A DNA stretch of 64,000 bases from Leucocoprinus leucothites (lineage: Eukaryota > Basidiomycota > Agaricomycetes > Agaricales > Agaricaceae): contig JAACJO010000009.1 in assembly GCA_013368445.1 (NCBI GenBank), forward strand, positions 1,488,001-1,552,000, in the 5' to 3' direction. Below are positions 23,176-34,252 of the stretch, piece by piece; position 1 is the stretch's first letter; every line of letters begins with the position of its first letter. A program made the position numbers and the translations under genes. The notes under the pieces are model-generated. The model ran no database searches and was not told where the DNA came from. It saw only the letters and a list, made by a program, of their open reading frames with translations.

Positions 23176-23733
23176 TGTCACAAGCTGGTCCTCTAGAATA
23201 GCTGAAGGTTCGGACTTAGTAATATTCTCATGAACTCTTATCTGCTTTCACCTATCAGTTACATTAGTTCTATCAGTATTTTGCCTTCAGATTTATTCTG
23301 ACATCTTCCATGTTATTAATTCATACTGCCTTGTCGAAATTTTCTGACAATCGTTTAATAGTAAATTTTATACCTTCTAGCCTTGTAAAATTTGCGGACT
23401 CCACTTTGATTATTTCTCTGTTTACTACTTTGCTTGTTTTCCTTATCCAATCCTATATTCCACATTGTATATAAGTAGCATGATTTTGTACTTGGATTCC
23501 TCAGTCTGATAATCAACTTAGCGATATGCTACTATCCTCTGCTCTCTGTTCGTCCTCTGCTCTCTTATCTTGTCTGAAATCTGGGTCAAGTGTCAGTAGT
23601 CAGGACAACACATAAGTTGAGGCTACGATCCGCTCCCACATCCAACGACCAGCTCCTGCCTTACCTCTGTCCCACCTCTGTCCATCCAGTCCTAGATGTC
23701 AGCTTCCCACCCATAGTGTTTGTGTGTTTAACA
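23176..23733 (+). repeat. 3' LTR of G2
   Basis: 558 bp, TGTCAC...TTTAACA, followed by the GGAGA target duplication at 23734-23738 and then by pogo coding sequence. A related solo LTR in minus orientation lies at 27202-27763. Confidence 0.93.
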
Positions 23734-23866
23734 GGAGACCAAGCTGTTCCTTCTTGTCTTTCTCAAGTTGATGTTTGTATAATGCCACAGCCTTGGTCAT
23801 ACATTCCTTGTACAGTTCATGATCAATTTGAGATTTTTTGGTCAAGGAGAGAGCTTTGTGAGGCAT
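23734..23866 (-). pseudogene. pogo transposase, N-terminal part
   Basis: The minus strand starts with ATG at 23866-23864 (MPHKALSLTKKS) and stays open for about 44 codons up to the G2 insertion point. Joined to 6935 and below with one GGAGA removed, the frame continues into the next part of the transposase without a shift. The part after the junction resembles the DNA-binding domain that precedes the DDE domain in this superfamily. The upstream region contains no further coding sequence that I can recognise, and I could not locate the pogo terminal repeat. Confidence 0.75.
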
Positions 23867-25531
23867 AGCAAGTGAGAAATGAGAAATAATGCAAGAGGAT
23901 GGTTTCCAGTACTCATTTATATACTTCTTATAACTACTACAGGAGTTTTACAGCTGCCAGATGGATTCTACAATGGCCATTGAGGCAACAATGGGCACAA
24001 TGATGGGGACAATGGACAGCTACTATCACACTCTGTCATGCTTCACCATTGAGGTGATCTCTGGACCCAAAGTATTGTTCTGAACAATGCAGTTCATAAT
24101 CAATAAGCACCAAAGTTTGCAGGTGTACTCCTTCATAATATCCATGCATTATTTACTCTGAATTTAGCTTCTAAATCAGACAGAAGATGAAGAAATACTC
24201 AATCTTAAATTCAAGAACTTTGGAAAAACATACAAAAACCTCTATTCCACCTCTAACAGGGGTAGATATACTCCAAGAATATTACTACAAGTACATCTAT
24301 CATACATGCATTGCACGTAGTAAAAGACTTGGTGTAATTCTGTGCAGGGGACATAGAAATCTACTTTGTACAAGTGAGTGATGGTGTATGCATGACCAGT
24401 CTATTACTGTAAGCCTTTGATCTCTGATTAGTTAGGCCATTATTGTTCTTTCAAAAAAGACTTCGACTGGATCAATACCCAGGTTACAGGCTAAGTCATA
24501 GGGTACACATCCCAACTGTATTTGCTAAGTCTCAACATCATCCTGTAGCCTCTTGCTACTTTTGATCATTAATGGTTGTTCCACAAATGCACTGTGCTTT
24601 TGCAAATGTGTGTGTTACACTAGGGTCTTACAGTAGGGTTCCTTAATATCTATACAGTTGCCCAATATATTGACTATATCATTGAAATTGATGATTTCAC
24701 AGCTAATGCTGTTTGGGCTGTAATATCTCCCCCTCACTATAAATGACTACCCTCAGTCTCTGCTCATTGTGGACTTAGGAGATCAAATCTTATGTCCTTT
24801 CGCTAACAAATGGCCTCTACATGATTAAGTTGTCTTCATTTTCATTGTTATGGCATTTTTATCCTTTGTTTGCAAATGCTATAGGCTACACATGCATTGT
24901 AGGATAATTAAACCACCCATAGCTGGGATCGGCTCCAAATCACCTGGTACCCAGTCCAGATTTCTTTCAGATTTGTTCTAGAACATTCTGGAACATCCAC
25001 TTCCTAATTCAACCTCTGCAATTGATCAAGGCCAAGAACCAGCTTGCAATTGGATGCATGGTGTTTTATTTAAACTGATCCCAAGGGTCTACTATTGATC
25101 TGTGATCAGATCTGATCAATCACCCTCACTATTGACCTATGTGGACGCCCTATTTTTCTTATTATTACTGCTGCGCTCTCCCTATTAGATTAGCTACCCC
25201 CCCTTGTAGTGATTTACTCTTTTTTGACTTTTTGTTTAAGTCCTTCCCATTTTCTAGAGTTCCACAATGCCAGGTTCATGTTTGTTCATGTTTTTCCTAA
25301 TTCTAGACTCTGAAAGCCAGCATGCTGCCTGCTTGCTTCTTTTTTGAGCCTATTCTTGCATTGATTGGTTTTTAAAGTCCCAGCCCTTGGAACTTAATCT
25401 TCTTTCTCAACCTCCACCTACTCTGTGTCGATGTCATCCACAAACCCCCCTGTTTTGTCCTAGTGTAAGCTATACAACCCGTCAATTGCTCCTGACTTAT
25501 CTCCCTCTTTCAGCATTGAGGCAAAACTGTA
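23867..25531. other. No gene seen
   Basis: About 1.7 kb, AT-rich. Its first part is presumably pogo 5' flank. Only short random frames occur (for example 64 codons from 24187). It could be the least TE-dense, possibly ancestral, sequence of the window. Confidence 0.45.
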
Positions 25532-26819
25532 GCTAACAGAGAAGGATCATTTCTACTTAATGTTATAGTGATGCTAGCCTGGTCCTGAGCTGGTGTGATA
25601 AGTATTGAGTAGATCTTATCAAAGGGGACTCCTTCTTGGTAAGCAACAAAGTGTCATGACCCGATCCTCGCCACCGGCCCGGCTGACAATTTCTCAACTT
25701 AGAATCTTTTACGCATCCCACTCTTCCGTCCTATCGCTTCAGCTTGCTTCCACTCCATTCGCTCCACTCTTCTTCTTTACCCTTTGGCTTCTGGTGCATT
25801 GTGTTCGGACTTTCTCACGTCATGTCATATTTCATTCCTCTTGTCATTTCTAGTCTTCTTCCAATGTCGGATATTATTATTCTTCTAGCCTTTCCGAAAT
25901 GTCGGATGCTTATTATCCTCTTATCTTTTTTCTGTTATGTCTTTGTTTCTTGCTATCCGACCCTATCCGCCGCCTCGTATATAAGTAGTCGAACTTGTAC
26001 CATATTCCTCAGTCTGATAATCGACTAAGTCACATGTTACTACTCTGTCTGATCTCTGCTCTCTCTTTGCCCTCCCGTCTCTATCTGTTTCCGAAATCCG
26101 GGTTAGCATCAGTAGTGGCGCAACACATAAGTTGAGGCCAAGACCCGCTCCCGTGTTCATCAACCAGATCAGTCATCTCTGTTCCCCTGTCTTAGACACC
26201 CAGTCTTGAACATTGGCTTCATTTCCCGTCCTTAGTAACCTAGTTCTTGACACAAAGTCATTTACAAAGTCAGAGTTATAATACAGCAATTATAGAGTTA
26301 AGACTTTAGTAATTGAGATCTTAGAGCTTAAGTTCAATTCAACTTTGTTTAGATAAAGGCTCGTATTGAGTCTCCATCTAACCAAGTAGAAACAATGTTT
26401 TTCCTTGGTAGATGTCAACAGCTTATATGCAATACAAGTCTGTATCTATTATTAACTAGGGCTAAGGGCTTCTAATGAAGAAAAGAAGCGTACAGCTTCC
26501 TTAACACTAATTAAACTATATAAGATGCAATCTGTCAAAGAAGCTTTAAAAGTTCTTCTAAAGAAGTTCTTCTTTGATCATCTGATTGATCACAAGGTAA
26601 GTCCAAATATAGCACAGCTATATTTAACAATCACATGTCAAAGAAAGGTAAACAAAACTAAACAAGTCATAACAGGGATAAGTAAATGAGTCAAAACAAA
26701 CTAAAGAAAATAATAGCAAATAGAAAGGAAAACATAATTGCAATATTACTTAAGTAAAGCTAATATTGACTTCGTATTGTAGATAAAAAGAATGCTAGAT
26801 ATAATCAATATACATAACA
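25532..26819 (-). mobile_element. G3-family LTR with primer-site stub, split by a solo LTR
   Basis: Minus-strand LTR from 26819 to 25561 (about 653 bp without the insert), followed by ~29 bp of leader including the primer-binding site at 25558-25546. The rest of the element is missing. Both the predicted transcript start and the primer site lost a CpG, one as CA and one as TG, compared with G3. Confidence 0.85.
25652..26252 (+). mobile_element. Solo LTR (third Ty3-like family)
   Basis: 601 bp, TGTCATGAC...TTCTTGACA, with a perfect CAAAG duplication at 25647-25651 and 26253-26257. It contains TATATAA at 25978-25984 and, 33 bases on, AGTCTGATAAT at 26011-26021, the same start 11-mer as G2, so the families are related. 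It inserted in the G3-family LTR. The related minus copy is at 3198-3800. Confidence 0.9.
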
Positions 26820-26850
26820 CTCCCTACCTGTAGTGTTTGCACACTTAACA
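26820..26850 (+). repeat. 31-bp end of a G2-family LTR
   Basis: CCTGTAGTGTTTGCACACTT followed by AACA matches the last bases of the G2 LTR. The rest is missing. Confidence 0.6.
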
Positions 26851-28171
26851 CGGTGAAGCATGGGATATCAACAATCTTGAGGAAAGATCATGATTGGGGG
26901 ATGGCCACATCAACCTGACAGTTGACAGTGGGCCAGACATGCTGAGAAAAGCCCTTGTGAACAAGTTCTAGCTGAGCAGGATTGGGAATGACATTGGTCT
27001 GGAGGGACTATCTGCCATAAGTGATGATACCATTCTTGAGACAAAGATGATTCTTCTTCTTGGAGAGGCAACAGTTGACTTGGTACATTGCCTCAGTGGG
27101 GTTCAACTGCAATGAAGAGTTGTTAGTTGTAAGGAGGACCACCTTCCAGAATGGCCCTGAGGTGGTGGTGCAAAGACACTTCCTAGGGGACTTGTCCACC
27201 CTGTTAAATACACAAATGCTACAGATGGGGAGCCAACATCTAGGATCAGATAGACAGAGGTGGGACAGAGGTAAGGCAGGAGCTGGTTGCTCAACACAGG
27301 AGCAGGTTGTGGCCTCAACTTATGTGTTGTGCCAACTACTGACGCTTGACCTGGATTTCAGACAAGGGAAAAGAGCAGAGGATGAATAGAGAGCAGAGAG
27401 AACACTAGCATATTGCTAAGTTGATTATCAGACTAAGGACTTCAAGTACAAAGTTGTGCTACTTATATATGATGCAGAATATAGGATCAGATAAGGAAAA
27501 CAAGCAAAGTAGTAAACAGAGAAATAATCAAAGTGGAGCCTGCAAATTTTACAAGGCTAGAAGATATAAAATTTACTATTAAACAGTTGTCAGAAAATTT
27601 CAACATGGTGGTATGAATTAATAAAATGGAAGATGTCAGAATAAGTCCAAAGGTGAAAGACCAATAAAAACCAAAGTAACTGATATGTGAAAGTGGATAA
27701 GAGTTTATAAAAAATAATACCAAGTTCAAACTGTCAACCATTCTCGAGGACTGGCTCATGACACATCCTACTACTAGGTGATGATCCTTGCTTATGCAAG
27801 TGAAGGAGCTCATCAGGGGAGAGGTGGGGAAAAGCACAAGCTAGGAGAACTAGGGATGAGTCCTCAGAGCCCTGCTGGCCCTTTGGCACCACATGGGAGG
27901 AGGAGGTTGCCACCACCTGGGCAAAAGAGTGCTTGGTGGGGGTTGACTTTGGATTGAGGGTAGCCTCTGTCACAGGGACATTGGCATACTTAGTAGGGCA
28001 CTTGCCCTTATTAGCTGGCTTGGGCGGTATAGCAGAGGACCCCTGTCCAGCTGTCCTAGCCCTTGGGGGAGGGGCTGGGGCAGCAGCCTTGGGCACATTG
28101 GGTACCATCAGTCTGGAGGACGACAGGGGAGCAGACACTGGCTGGGCAGGGACCAAAGCCTGCCCAGGACC
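26851..28171 (-). pseudogene. LINE-D ORF1 (gag-like) fragment D1
   Basis: The minus strand is homologous over its whole length to the ORF1 region of the LINE-D copy at 60730-61614. Shared segments include the Pro/Ala-rich part with FPHLSPDELLHLHKQG (near 27790) and the downstream region with matching sequence near 26851-27050. It lacks the zinc-knuckle end and ORF2, because the fragment stops at 26851. A copia LTR cuts it at 28172. It is split by a solo LTR at 27202-27763; the paralog at 61480 shows the uninterrupted sequence. Several stops are present. The role in an intact element would be RNA binding with the LINE transcript. Confidence 0.7.
27202..27763 (-). mobile_element. Solo LTR of the G2 family in LINE-D
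   Basis: 562 bp, minus orientation, similar to the G2 LTRs throughout. It is flanked by CACCC (27197-27201) and CATCC (27764-27768), a target duplication with one transition. The empty site is visible in the LINE-D paralog near 61490. Confidence 0.85.
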
Positions 28172-29212
28172 TGTCAGATGTGCTCTGAACAGTCTACAAG
28201 TATTTGTGATTGATTTGTTAATGTGTGAACTTAGAGTTGATGCAGAGGTTGCTTAGTCAGTTGTAGATCACCTGACTGGATATTCAACTCTCCTGTGGAT
28301 GCTTTCTTGACTCTCAGTCATTTACAGTTGTCCACAGATTCCTGTGTGAGTTGTGAGCTCCCTGGGTGATTTCTCTGGTTTCTAGGACCTCCTACACGTC
28401 TCCTGTGCGTCACCTTCTAAAAGGTTATGGGCCCCGGCCTCTAGAAGCCTCAGACAATGACTTTTGCTCCATTTCTTCCCCAACTGTCTTCCTCTTCTCC
28501 AATCCAACCGTTTTTGCGTTTTCTCCTTCGTTTTCGCGTCGCTCCAGTCGCCTCTGCGCACACCCATCGATCTTGCGTGTCTCCATGACTTCAGCAAGTT
28601 TCGCTGTGATCCAACCATTCCTCTTTCCACTATACAACTTCCATTTCTAATCACTATATCCTAATCCTAATTTTCCTCCATCCTCTGGCTTTCCACTGCT
28701 CTCAGATGAAGGGGGTGATGTTGACCAGCCTCCAGAACGTTAATCTGAGCCTCCTGAGCTGCCTAGAGCACCAGCTCAGCCTCAGTAGCCTCCAGAGTCT
28801 CCTAGTCACTCTCCCAAGTCTGAGGAGCAATCTCTGCCTCCCAGTCCATCTGTAGAGCCATATGACACTCCAGAGACTCCCAAGGCCAGTCCTAGTGAGC
28901 CTCTTTGATTTGGTGACTCCCCATCGGACTCTGATGATTCTGACATCTCCTATGCCACTCCTATCAGTCCAGCACCTCCCAGAATGCCTCCTTGGGTTCC
29001 TATACCTCTTGTGCAGCCCCCACTGCCTCAGCAATGCTCCACACAACCTCCAGCACCCAGGACAGCCTACTGGCTACTGGGGAAACCTCTGCTCTTCCCT
29101 CCAAAGGACCAGGAGTGAGACAACAATGTTGATGCTGACTATGAGGTTGTAGAGTTTGCTGGAAGTATTTCTGGGCCTGATCCTTGCAACTACAAGATTG
29201 CTATGAAGGCAA
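28172..29212 (+). mobile_element. Ty1/copia remnant with short LTR
   Basis: LTR 28172-28422 (251 bp, TGTCAGATG...TTCTAAAA), primer site, leader to about 28680, then after an internal deletion a Pro/Ser-rich segment. That segment reads into GPDPCNYKIAMKA, the region just before the copia RT, with stops. It is cut at 29213 by LINE-A sequence. The LTR lacks a 52-nt segment present in the other copies of this family. Confidence 0.75.
28423..28437 (+). other. copia primer-binding site
   Basis: GGTTATGGGCCCCGG follows the LTR directly. From memory of the family, Drosophila copia has GGTTATGGGCCC in this place and uses the 5' half of initiator tRNA-Met as primer. The same site occurs at 34556 and, on the minus strand, at 38404. 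Confidence 0.6.
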
Positions 29213-29272
29213 CATCCCTCCTTGACCTCTTACCACCACCATCTCTTAGTTGGTGCATTGTTAGACATCTAG
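29213..29272 (+). mobile_element. LINE-A 5' end stub
   Basis: About 60 bp matching the LINE-A 5' UTR start (CATCCCTCCTTGACCTCT and on). It then runs into the poly-T end of an opposite LINE. Confidence 0.7.
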
Positions 29273-29899
29273 TTTTATTTTTATTTTTTTTAAAAAAATC
29301 AGTGGACCCTGGAGGGGTCCAAATTTATAACGCAGTGTGTGATAGCAGTCCACACCCAACTACTACAACATGCAGAAAGTACTGCTACCAACTACACATC
29401 TATATAGCTAGGTATAAATACAAGTCTGAAGTCCATCTAGTACAAATGACATCTTCATGCAGTGGTACATAGTTCAAAATGAAAGCTCACTACTATACAA
29501 GTTGGGCTGATCTGATTTGCTGGCAGATAGAAAGTGCATGGCATGGATCTCCAGGGCCTACCACATGTGGTGCAGAGGTGGACAATGTGACCTGCAGGGA
29601 AGAGAACCCTACAGATGTGTCCAAGTGGCATCATGATGATGGTATTCAAGCCAAAGCCAGTCAAACTGGTGTCACCAGAATGGGCATTTGTGATTGTCAG
29701 CTGCATGCAACTTGGCACAGTTGATGCACTTGATGTGGGGACAGAGATCTCCAGTAGTGGTAGGTGGAATGGGGGAATTTGCCTTCAGACTCCCCTTACA
29801 ACAGCTCAAGTGGAAGCAGTGGTTCTCAGTATGATGAGGACTACTGCAAGCAGTGCATCACAACACATGGGTGTGGCACAATGGGGTAGAATATACACA
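29273..29899 (-). mobile_element. LINE-A 3' fragment (5' truncated)
   Basis: Minus orientation: T-rich tail, 3' hairpin (29304-29320, GGACCC...GGGTCC), 3' UTR, then the C-terminal zinc-knuckle part of ORF1 up to about 29890, with several stops. 5' truncation is typical of LINE insertion. Confidence 0.8.
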
Positions 29900-30939
29900 C
29901 ATCCTCCTTTCCCTCTAACCACCATTATCGATTTCTTTGATGGTGTCTACATACATATTGACTATGAATACCATTGAATTGACTGTACCATCATATTGGG
30001 TTGACATTAAGGGTACCCCACTACCATCTTCAGACCCTATTAACATCACTGACACTGAAACATATGTCTCATCCAGCAAGCACAACCACTCAGTTTTGCC
30101 TGTATTATCCATCAAATCGACTAGGCACTCTGTCCACAATGATGCCAAGACTGCTGCCTCATTCAGAGCTGGCTCAGATGAAGAGAAGACTGGTGAGAGT
30201 GATTCTGATTCATCTGATGTCTTAACCCCCTCCCCCATAATTGTTCCCATTGCACTATTGTGTGCAGCATTGCACTCATCCCTTAGAACTCCTCCTCCCC
30301 CCTCATTGTGTGCCAAGCAAGCTCATGCTCATAAAGCTTGTCAAAGTCTGGACACCACCCCGAAAGCCATCTCAAGAGTAGCATCCATGAGCACATATGA
30401 TGGCTTTAAATTGTCTATTCCCTTCTGTCCTTATGGCAAGGAGTTCATAGGTAAGGTCAAACAACCTGATCCTTTGAATTTGAACTCTCGTGGGAATGCA
30501 TGGAGTAACCAAGAGGATGGGATACTCAGTAATGGGGTACCAAACACTTGCTTCTTTGGACCCCCACCTACCTCAAGGCTGCCTCATGCAATCCATGGAT
30601 CTGCTGAGTCAGCAAATGCTGTGTCATCTGGCTCTCTGGCTACTTTCTTTGCTGGATCATCTGATACTAATGATGTCACACATGATGTCACTGATGATGT
30701 CACTGCACAGCTGCAGGGGCCTAGACCTGCACAGCCACATCTTCCAGATCTCAAGGATCCATCTAACACAGCCACCAAAGAAACTTTAATGGTCGGTGAA
30801 GCTGCCTTCAAAGTACTTGAGGTGCTTAAATATGTTACTAATTTCTTCAAACATCATGCTGCTCTGGGATTAAGACCTGGGGAAAAGGACCTGAGGTTTC
30901 CCCAAATGGGGGAACCAATTTATTGCCTACTTACAACTA

Positions 30940-31150
30940 CAGTAGCTCAAAAAACTGTTCCAATAATTTCGCATTTTGGACATATTTGCTAATACCAGGG
31001 CAGACATATGGCCTAGTATCCTGAAAATACTCACACAGGTACCTTAACATAGTGAGAGCATATATTCCCATGATCACATGACCTTGTACATCAATGAATT
31101 ATTAATGAATTATTGAAAACATCTACTCATTGGGACAGTTTCTTGATCCC
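30940..31150. repeat. Left TIR of Tc1-B
   Basis: 211 bp, inverted match to 32320-32530. Its outer end (CAGTAGCTCAAAAAACTG) has an inverted partner at its inner end (31126-31150). Confidence 0.92.
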
Positions 31151-31286
31151 CTGTCAGCCTCCCAGTATCTACCTTGTAACATGCCAGGAGAACATCAGGG
31201 CAGGCATTGGAGTAATAAACAAGATTATGTGACCTTTGCTGACATGTTGAGATGGTTTCAACTGTCTTTCTTCCTACCACTACATC

Positions 31287-32304
31287 ATGAAAGCTATCAC
31301 CTCTACCCAATACTCTTAAGTCACTTCTCTTCTCAAAGATGGCTACTCCTTGCACCAGATTGAACATAAAACTGGTCTAGGCAAGTCTACTGTTGGGAGG
31401 ATCAAGACAGAAATTGATGGGTATAAGGAAAACAATAAGGGAGGATGTCCTTCCAAGCTTTCCTCTCATGATAAAAATGCAATAATTCACTAAATAACCT
31501 CTGGAAAGCTAGACAATGCTGTCTAGGCTACAAATTTCATTAACTCTACTCTGTCTAGCCCTGTCACACCCCAAACTGTCAGAAATACCCTTCAGGACAA
31601 TGGATCTCACTCTGTAACCAAGATCAAATGACCTCTACTCAAAAAGCAACATTGTGAGGGATGCCTTGACTTTGTACATGAACATAGGAATTTGGACAGT
31701 AGAGGACTGGAAAAGGGTGTTGTAGACAGATGAAACAAAGATCAACAGGTTTGGGTCAGAAGGAAAGGTGTATACCTGGAAGGAGAGGGGGGAACCACTG
31801 TCAGATAGGACCACTCTCCCTACTGTCAAACATAGAGGTGGTAACATGATGGTGTGGGGGTGTATGGGGTGGAATGGGATAGGAAGGCTGATAGAGGTTC
31901 AAGGGAATATGGATGCAGTGCAATACTGTGAGACTTTGGACATTGGGGTGGTGGAAAGCTTTGAAAAGTCAGAGATAGAGGAGGAGGAGAGGATATTCCA
32001 GCAGGATAATGACCCAAAACACACCTCAAAACTGGGACAACAATAGTTTGTGGACAACAACATTCAAGTTCTGTCATGACCTGCACAATCCCCTGACCTA
32101 AATCCCATTGAACACCTCTGGATCTACCTGAAGAACCAGCAGAAGGCATATGAAAGACCACCCAAGGGAGTATTTGAATTGTGGGAGATGTTAGTAGAGG
32201 AGTGGAATAAGATTCCAGCAGAAATGTGCCAAAGGCTGATAGAAAGCATGCTCAGAAGGATTGAGGCAGATATCAGGGCAAGAGGAGGTCATACAAAGTA
32301 TTGA
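31287..32304 (+). pseudogene. Tc1-like DD34E transposase of element B
   Basis: About 340 codons, the usual Tc1 length. The N-terminal region near 31335-31420 has a helix-turn-helix pattern with GLGKSTVGRIK. The catalytic Asp residues are in TDETKINRFG (near 31735) and FQQDNDPKH (near 32005), and the Glu in PDLNPIEHLW (near 32100). The natural stop is TGA 32302-32304. Damage: a one-base insertion near 31693, and stops at several places including before TDET, at 32047 and near 32077, where Trp (TGG) fits better than Arg. Unlike most stops in the window these are not CpG changes. The element could only move if a relative supplied transposase. Confidence 0.85.
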
Positions 32305-32319
32305 GTGGGTAAATAACAA

Positions 32320-32530
32320 GGGGTCAAAAAACTGTCCCAATGAGTAGATATTTGTGATAATTCATTAATAATTCATTGATGTACAAGGTCATGTGATCAT
32401 GGGAATATATGCTCCCAATATGTCAAGGTACCTGTGTGAATATTTTCAGGATGCTAGGCCATATATCTGCCCTGGTATTAGCAAATATGTCCAAAATGCA
32501 AAATCATTAGGACATTTTTTTGAGCCACTG
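32320..32530. repeat. Right TIR of Tc1-B
   Basis: 211 bp, inverted match to 30940-31150, with the same internal inverted pair (32320-32345 and the outer end). Confidence 0.92.
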
Positions 32531-34252
32531 TATGTTTGAATCAGGTTGGGACCACCTACCCATCAATGGTGAAAGCAGCCTCATGATCATTGAGGTGCTG
32601 AGACAATATCTCAGCCCCCCCTCTGATATCCCCATGATGGACTCTTCTCCCCCTCCAAAGGGTAAAGGCAAGGGAAAGAAGGCATGTAAACCCTCTCTGT
32701 CTATCATCCCCACCTGGCATTATCATTGGGCATACTAACTCCACAGCACACATTGACAATGAAAATATGAATGTCAACCAAGCCCCTCCTGTGGAGGGCA
32801 CTCTTCCTCCCCCCCAGAATGATATTTCATCTTCTGGTAAGGCACATGACATTTCATCTGTGTCAGGCTCCCAAAAGGCAAAGTATGATGTTATGTCTTC
32901 TAAGCCTGCTGGCCCTATTTGTGTCTCCTGGGCTCCCCCTCCACCTTCCAATCACGTGACTCCAAGGAATAGGAATGGAAACTTTGAGTGCTCAGTTAGG
33001 TGCCCTTCTTCTAATGGCCAGGCTCAGTCATCAAAACCTAATTCTAAGGGTGCCTCTGAAATGCTGCCCCCCATTTCCCCTCCTGACCATTAGGCATCCA
33101 CCAAACCCCTTACAGAACATTTTAATAAGAAGAATGTGTTGTTCACTGATGCTGCCTAATGGGGTGCCTAGCCAGCGGCTTCCTCTTCCACCTCTCCCTC
33201 TATTGATGGGGTTAAGATGCAAGAAATGATACTCACCTTCCCTGAACTCTCTTATGACAAAGTCCTTGCCATGTACAAGGCAGGCTTTGGTGGTGCCCAA
33301 CCTCAAGTACCCAAACCTTTGACTTCAAGCACTCAACACACTAAGCCTAAAATGACAATGCATGGCCCTACCCATTGCCAAGTCCTCATCCCCTTCAAGG
33401 GAAATATCATTGCAGACTGAATCAAAGACTTCAACAAAGTGGCTGAATTCTGCAACCGTGGCCTTACTGCTGCCCAATCCAAACTTCATGTTGAATCTGT
33501 TTACAAGTCATATAATGGAATATCCATTACCACTTCAGGCATCACCACTCCTACTGACCTCAACACTATCAAATCCTGGATGAAAAAAGCCTGGCAACTT
33601 GGAGATGCTATTCCCATTGAGTCCTGTCACCCACAGTCTAATCATTTCTCAAAATTGTTGGCATCCCATACTGGGTAGCCAATTCTTCCAATCCTCTTTC
33701 CTCTGCTTTTGTTGAGCAGGCCCTTGGCCAATTCCCCCTCTTCAAAAATGTTATTCTCACTGCTTGTCCTCATATTATGAAAGCCTCCCCCAAATCTGAC
33801 ACTGCCATTGTATGGTTTGACATCTGGGACTCCCAAAATGGCACCAAGGCCAAGACGCTGATCAACTGTACCATTAACTTCGGCTGTCATATTGGCACTA
33901 TTTGCACCACCAGTATGCACCCTGGTGTGGCCCAATGCAGAAACTGTTGGCAATGGGGCCATCCCACACATGTGTGTTGTGCCCTTGGTGTCCACTGTCA
34001 AATTTGTGGTGGCCCTTATTGTGTTGAGAATTATTGTTCCATGGCCTAGTGTTGTAAGGCCAACCCCAAATCAAACCCCCCTCATGATGCCACCCCTGAC
34101 GGCATCCCATCCCCTCATCTTGAGAATTTCAAATGGCTCAACTGCAAAGGTGACCACCATGCTAACGACACTAAATGCCTATTTTGGAGGAACAGGTTTG
34201 ACTACACCTGGCACTTTAACAAAGCTGCCAAGTCATGCACTGCATGTGCTGT

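Larger units (their letters stand above)
6936..23733 (+). mobile_element. Ty3 chromovirus G2, full length with both LTRs
   Basis: The 558-bp LTRs lie at 6936-7493 and 23176-23733. They are flanked by the perfect 5-bp duplication GGAGA at 6931-6935 and 23734-23738. Internal order is self-complementary primer site, gag, pol in the -1 frame, an antisense gene, polypurine tract. Chromovirus G3 (12457-21084) sits inside the integrase region. Without G3 the element is about 8.2 kb. It inserted into the pogo transposase gene: removing the element and one GGAGA restores the pogo reading frame exactly. Confidence 0.93.
30940..32530 (+). mobile_element. Tc1/mariner element B, complete, 211-bp TIRs
   Basis: 1591 bp between two TA dinucleotides (30938-30939 and 32531-32532). 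The terminal inverted repeats are 30940-31150 and 32320-32530. The paralogous LINE-B copy B3 shows the empty site with a single TA near 51540, which proves insertion with TA duplication. Confidence 0.95.
29900..34252 (+). mobile_element. LINE-B copy B1, ORF1 part only, with Tc1 inserted
   Basis: It starts with the LINE-B 5' box (CATCCTCCTTTCCCTCT), contains ORF1, and is cut at 34253 by a copia LTR just before the end of ORF1. The Tc1 element 30940-32530 lies inside. Confidence 0.85.
29940..34252 (+). pseudogene. LINE-B1 ORF1 (gag-like, zinc knuckles)
   Basis: ATG 29940 (MVSTYIL) is shared with the B3 copy. The first ~330 codons are open to the Tc1 insertion at 30938. Coding resumes at 32533 with FESGWDHLPI, followed by a Lys-rich GKGKGKK segment, a long Ser/Pro-rich linker, and a gag-like central region (33220-33660). 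The end has Cys/His motifs: CRNCWQWGHPTHVC near 33938, CQICGG near 34000, and LNCKGDHHANDTKC near 34135. Stops (for example TAG near 33092, TGA at 33418) and shifts near 32710 and 33640 break it. The homologous region of B2 ends at 57580, so only a few codons are lost at 34253. Predicted role: RNA-binding ORF1 protein of the LINE ribonucleoprotein. Confidence 0.8.

Noticed and set aside
4600..24100. Terminal inverted repeats of the pogo element
   Set aside because: I compared both outer flanks by eye and saw no convincing inverted match, so no boundaries are given.
24187..24381. Small open frame as a host gene
   Set aside because: 64 codons without recognisable features in AT-rich DNA; expected by chance.
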